33,752 bases of DNA from CAZUDI01 sp964618975 (GTDB lineage Bacteria; Desulfobacterota; Desulfomonilia; UBA1062), in contig CAZUDI010000043.1 in NCBI GenBank assembly GCA_964618975.1, positions 1-33,752 on the forward strand, written 5' to 3'. The notes below the pieces were generated by a model. It worked only from the letters and a program-made list of their open reading frames with translations, searched no databases and was not told where the DNA came from. Below, in pieces: positions 30,715-33,752 of the stretch (its first letter is position 1; every line of letters begins with the position of its first letter). Made by a program: the position numbers and the translations under genes.

Positions 30715-31536
30715 ATGCCAGAGGTCATCGTCATTACCGGATGTGCGGATGGGATGGGAAAAGAGGTCGCCCGGATGCTCGCGGCGGGAGGCGACCTGAT
30801 CGCTGGCTTCGATGTGGACGCCGCCGGCATCGAGGCCCTCAAGCAGGAGCTTGCGGGGGATCATTTGTTCATGCCGCTCGATATCACTGACCGGCCGGGG
30901 GTGAGCGCCTTCCGGGACGCGGTGCTGCAGAAATACGAGCGGGTCGATACGGTGCTCTCCAATGTCGGGATCGGCTTCTTCGGACCCTTCGAGGAGGTCG
31001 ATCTGGAGCGGGCGCTTACATGTCTGGAGATCAATGTCATCGGGGCCGCCGCCATCTTTCAGGCCTTCCTGCCGACCCTGCGGGAGCGCCGCGTGGGGAA
31101 GCTCATCGCCATGTCCTCGCTCGTGGGGCAGATCCCGTTTCCCTTCGAGTCCATCTATACCGCCAGCAAGTTCGCCATCGAGGGCCTGATGCTCTCGCTG
31201 CGCTTGGAGGTGGAGCCGTTCGGGATAAGAGTGGCCATCATCGAGCCGGCCCAGGTCTCGACGTCGTTTGCGGCCAAGATCCACCAGCTGCCACCCGAGG
31301 GCTCTGCCTACCGCGAGCGGGCGCGGCGTTTCATCGAGCGCGACGAGGTGCTCATCAAGACCGCGCCCACGCCGGTGCAGGCCGCCCAGAGGATCGTCCG
31401 GGTCGTCAAGTCGCCGCGGCCCAGGCTTCACAACCAGGTGGACTTCATGAGCAGTTTCTTCCTGGGCCTCAACCGTTTCCTGCCACGGGCTGCACGGGAT
31501 GCCATCCTGGTCAACCATATGGATATCAAGGCCTGA
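30715..31536 (+). CDS. Short-chain dehydrogenase/reductase
   Basis: 273-residue classical SDR. Cofactor motif TGCADGMG (8-15), Asp33 of GFDVD suggests NAD(H) rather than NADP(H), SNVG (82-85) in the place of NNAG, Ser134/Ser135, and the catalytic Tyr148 and Lys152 (YTASK). The C-terminal extension IHQLPPEGSAYRERARRFIER is typical of SDRs of the lipid/hydroxy-acid type. It should interconvert an alcohol and a ketone. ATG 30715 follows AAAGGAGG at 5 nt. The glycyl radical enzyme starts 18 bp after its stop, so it may process that enzyme's substrate or product. Confidence 0.92.
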   Translation: MPEVIVITGCADGMGKEVARMLAAGGDLIAGFDVDAAGIEALKQELAGDHLFMPLDITDRPGVSAFRDAVLQKYERVDTVLSNVGIGFFGPFEEVDLERALTCLEINVIGAAAIFQAFLPTLRERRVGKLIAMSSLVGQIPFPFESIYTASKFAIEGLMLSLRLEVEPFGIRVAIIEPAQVSTSFAAKIHQLPPEGSAYRERARRFIERDEVLIKTAPTPVQAAQRIVRVVKSPRPRLHNQVDFMSSFFLGLNRFLPRAARDAILVNHMDIKA

Positions 31537-31554
31537 CCCAAATCGGAGGTGCCT

Positions 31555-33752
31555 ATGAAGACCCTTAAACGTGCCACCCAGCCGGTCCTGGAAAGCCGGG
31601 TCGAACGCCTGAAATGGAGGATCATCAACGCCCCCCAGGAGGTCTGCATCGAGCGGGCGCGTTTCCTGACCCAGGCCATGCGCAAGCACTGGGATCAGGA
31701 CCCGCTTACGCGTATGAGCCTGGCCTTGGAGCATATCCTGAGGAACACATCCGTCATCATTCGCGAGGATGAGCTTGTCGTCGGGTGCCGTACGGGCAAG
31801 CTCAAGGGCGCCCCCCTGTTTCCGGAAAACAAGGCCCGCTGGATCGAGGGTGATCTGGAAGGCTTCGACACGCGGACCCTCCAGCGGGCCCTCATCACGG
31901 CCGAGGAAAAGCGCGAGCTCAAGGAGGAGATCCTGCCCTTCTGGCAGGGCCGCACGGTGGAGGAGCGCTTGAACGAGATCTTGCCTGAGGACGTGACCGA
32001 GGATATGGACAAGTACATCTTCACCATGATGCTCGAGATCACCTACGGCATCGGCCATTTCACCATGAACCATACCCGGGTGCTCCGACAGGGCCTGACC
32101 GGCATTATCCAGGAGTCCGCGCAAAGGCTCGAAGGTCTGGCCCCGGAGGAGCGCTCGGGGCAGAAGGGCGCCTTTTTCAGCGCGGTCATCCGCTCGCTCA
32201 AGGCCGTTATCACCTTTGCCCACCGCTATGCCGATCTGGCCGAGGCCCTGGCGGCCCAAGAGCCCCATCGAGCGCGCGCCGACGAGCTTGAAGGAATCGC
32301 GCGCGTCTGCCGCCGCGTCCCCGAGCACCCAGCCCGTACCTTCCCCGAGGCCGTCCAGGCCCTCTACTTCATGCATCTCGCCTCCCAGATCGAGTCCGGC
32401 GGCAACTCCATCTCGCTCGGACGCATCGACCAGGTCCTCTGGCCCTGGTACAAGGCGGATCTGGAGGCTGGCCGCCTCACGCCGAAGGAGGCCCGCGAAC
32501 TGCTCGCCCTCCTTTTCATCAAGACCAACGAGATCTGGAACGTGCTGGAGGAGGCCTTCATCCCCGGCGGCGAGGGCACCGAGGGCAAGACCACCCAGAA
32601 TGTGACCGTGGGCGGCATGGGGATGGACGGCCGGGACGCCACCAATGCCCTCAGCTTCATCGGCCTGGACGCCTATGCCGACGTGCGCACCGTGCAGCCC
32701 AATTTCGGGGTGCGGCTCTGCGCCGGGAGCCCGCCAGACTTCATCCGCCGGGCGGCCGAGTATGCCCGTGGTGGGGTGCTCATGCATTTCTTCAACGACG
32801 AGGTGATCGTACCCTCGCTGGTGACGGCCGGACATGCCCTGGAGGATGCCCGCGACTACGGCGTGGTCGGCTGCCTGGAGCCCAACGCCCAGGGCAAGAC
32901 CTTCGGCTCCACCTTCGCGGTCCAGTTCAACGGCATCAAATGCCTCGAGCTGGCCTTGAGCAGGGGGATCGACAACATCTTCGGCTACCTTTCCGGGCTT
33001 GAGACCGGGGACCCGGCCGGCTTCACGGGCTTCGAGGACGTCTGGCAGGCCTATGATGCCCAAGTCAGACACTTTATCGGCCAGGTGGTCCGGGGTATGC
33101 AGGCCCTCGACCAGGCCATCGCCGAGCTCGTCCCGTCGCCTCTGGCCTCGGCCATGATCGACGGCACCCTCGCGAAAGGGCTGGACGTCACCCGCGGCGG
33201 CGCCGTGTACAACTCCACCGGGGTGCAGTTCATGGGGTTCGCCAATGTGGTGGACAGCCTGTATGCGATTCTAAAGGCGGTCTTTGAAGAGGAGCACTGC
33301 AGCATGGCCGAGCTCGCCGGCTGGATGGCGACCGACTGGCTCGACGCCGAGGATAAGCGCCGCTATTTCCTGACGCGCCTGCCCAAGTTCGGCAACGACC
33401 ACGACGCGGTGGACGCCATGGCCGCGCGCGTCATGGAGCACTTCTGCGCGGTCCTTGCACCTCATAAGAATTTCCGCGGCGGGGCCTTCTGGCCGGGCAT
33501 CTTCTCGGTGGGCTTCCATATCGCCATGGGATCGTTTACCGGAGCCACCCCGGACGGGCGGGCCGCCGGCGACGTGCTCGGCAACGGCATTACGCCCACC
33601 AACGGCACGTCGCGCCAGGGGCCCACGGCGGTGATGAACTCCGTGACCAAGCTGCCCTTATCCCTGGTCACGAACGGGGCCAACCTCAACATGCGCTTTC
33701 CCGGCACCAAGATCGCGACCGACAACCTTATCGCGCTGATCAGGACGTACTT
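31555..33752 (+). CDS. Glycyl radical enzyme (PFL-like family), 3' end beyond the window
   Basis: 732 residues of an open frame reaching the window edge. The PFL-like domain starts with ERARFLTQAMRK and has the typical EDELVVG segment; the active-site loop is GVVGCLEPNAQGKTFGS with thiyl Cys440 and Glu442, plus His168. The Cys-x-Glu pair places it with the eliminase/decarboxylase types, not with pyruvate formate-lyase (CC) or benzylsuccinate synthases. The Asp found 14 residues after the Cys in glycerol dehydratase and choline lyase is Phe454 here, so a diol- or choline-type role is unlikely. The Gly loop (RVxG motif) and any radical SAM activase lie outside. ATG 31555 follows CGGAGGTG. Works in the cytosol of a strict anaerobe, as the radical is oxygen-sensitive. 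Confidence 0.92.
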   Translation, partial: MKTLKRATQPVLESRVERLKWRIINAPQEVCIERARFLTQAMRKHWDQDPLTRMSLALEHILRNTSVIIREDELVVGCRTGKLKGAPLFPENKARWIEGDLEGFDTRTLQRALITAEEKRELKEEILPFWQGRTVEERLNEILPEDVTEDMDKYIFTMMLEITYGIGHFTMNHTRVLRQGLTGIIQESAQRLEGLAPEERSGQKGAFFSAVIRSLKAVITFAHRYADLAEALAAQEPHRARADELEGIARVCRRVPEHPARTFPEAVQALYFMHLASQIESGGNSISLGRIDQVLWPWYKADLEAGRLTPKEARELLALLFIKTNEIWNVLEEAFIPGGEGTEGKTTQNVTVGGMGMDGRDATNALSFIGLDAYADVRTVQPNFGVRLCAGSPPDFIRRAAEYARGGVLMHFFNDEVIVPSLVTAGHALEDARDYGVVGCLEPNAQGKTFGSTFAVQFNGIKCLELALSRGIDNIFGYLSGLETGDPAGFTGFEDVWQAYDAQVRHFIGQVVRGMQALDQAIAELVPSPLASAMIDGTLAKGLDVTRGGAVYNSTGVQFMGFANVVDSLYAILKAVFEEEHCSMAELAGWMATDWLDAEDKRRYFLTRLPKFGNDHDAVDAMAARVMEHFCAVLAPHKNFRGGAFWPGIFSVGFHIAMGSFTGATPDGRAAGDVLGNGITPTNGTSRQGPTAVMNSVTKLPLSLVTNGANLNMRFPGTKIATDNLIALIRTY

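Noticed and set aside
30628..33072. 814-residue open frame on the - strand opposite the SDR and glycyl radical enzyme
   Set aside because: Antisense shadow caused by high third-position GC in two well-supported genes; its residues (rich in Gly, Leu, Asp, His) show no fold.
1..33752. CRISPR arrays, tRNA or rRNA genes, insertion sequences, prophage
   Set aside because: Looked for regularly spaced repeats, cloverleaf-like stretches, transposase motifs and phage genes; none was seen.

Overview
This window is GC-rich DNA, apparently from a strictly anaerobic bacterium. The best guess is Desulfobacterota (a deltaproteobacterial sulfate reducer or syntroph). The reasons are a tungsten-type aldehyde:ferredoxin oxidoreductase next to a polyferredoxin, a glycyl radical enzyme, an acyl-CoA dehydrogenase with a cupin regulator, PAS-rich kinases, an NtrC-type regulator and a chemosensory operon of the STAS/CheY/CheA type. 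This placement is inference from gene content; no rRNA or tRNA marker is present.

Left part (1-3.7 kb, + strand): the tail of an unknown gene, an intact aspartate kinase closed by a textbook intrinsic terminator, a GNAT acetyltransferase gene broken by a stop codon, a small STAS/SEC14-like gene, and an amidohydrolase (ACMSD-like) gene destroyed by a nonsense codon and at least three frameshifts.

Sensory island (3.8-19.8 kb, all - strand). Reading in the direction of transcription: a hybrid kinase with six PAS domains, a sigma-54-dependent response regulator, then a chemosensory operon. The operon order is redox-dead thioredoxin-like protein, MCP, MCP, CheW, a CheR'-'CheB chimera relic, a soluble MCP-like protein with a CheZ-like motif, STAS protein, CheY, CheA. 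The two MCP genes share an apparently perfect 842-bp direct repeat over their signalling halves but have unrelated sensor halves. The methylation enzymes survive only as a fused, broken remnant, so if no other copies exist the pathway would be methylation-independent, with CheY-P removal perhaps done by the soluble MCP-like protein. A perfect dyad just upstream of the operon, with a sigma-54-like promoter about 140 bp downstream of it, suggests that the adjacent NtrC-type regulator controls the operon.

Metabolic part (20.3-33.75 kb). A cupin-HTH regulator and an acyl-CoA dehydrogenase form a + strand pair that converges on a flavin-reductase-like (PNPOx fold) gene. On the - strand lies an aldehyde:ferredoxin oxidoreductase / polyferredoxin / iron alcohol dehydrogenase operon, with a long leader of about 265 nt that holds a possible leader peptide and hairpins. 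On the + strand follow an orphan ABC substrate-binding lipoprotein-like gene, a PadR regulator with a near-consensus promoter, an extended-SDR epimerase, a classical SDR and a glycyl radical enzyme that runs off the window end. The radical enzyme keeps the Cys-x-Glu pair but lacks the Asp seen in diol- and choline-type enzymes, so its substrate is open.

Three copies of a roughly 70-bp GC-rich palindromic repeat sit at gene boundaries (one near 20.0 kb, two in tandem near 29.6 kb). An extended -10 motif (TGATATAAT and close variants) recurs at several gene starts. No rRNA, tRNA, CRISPR array, transposase or phage gene was found.
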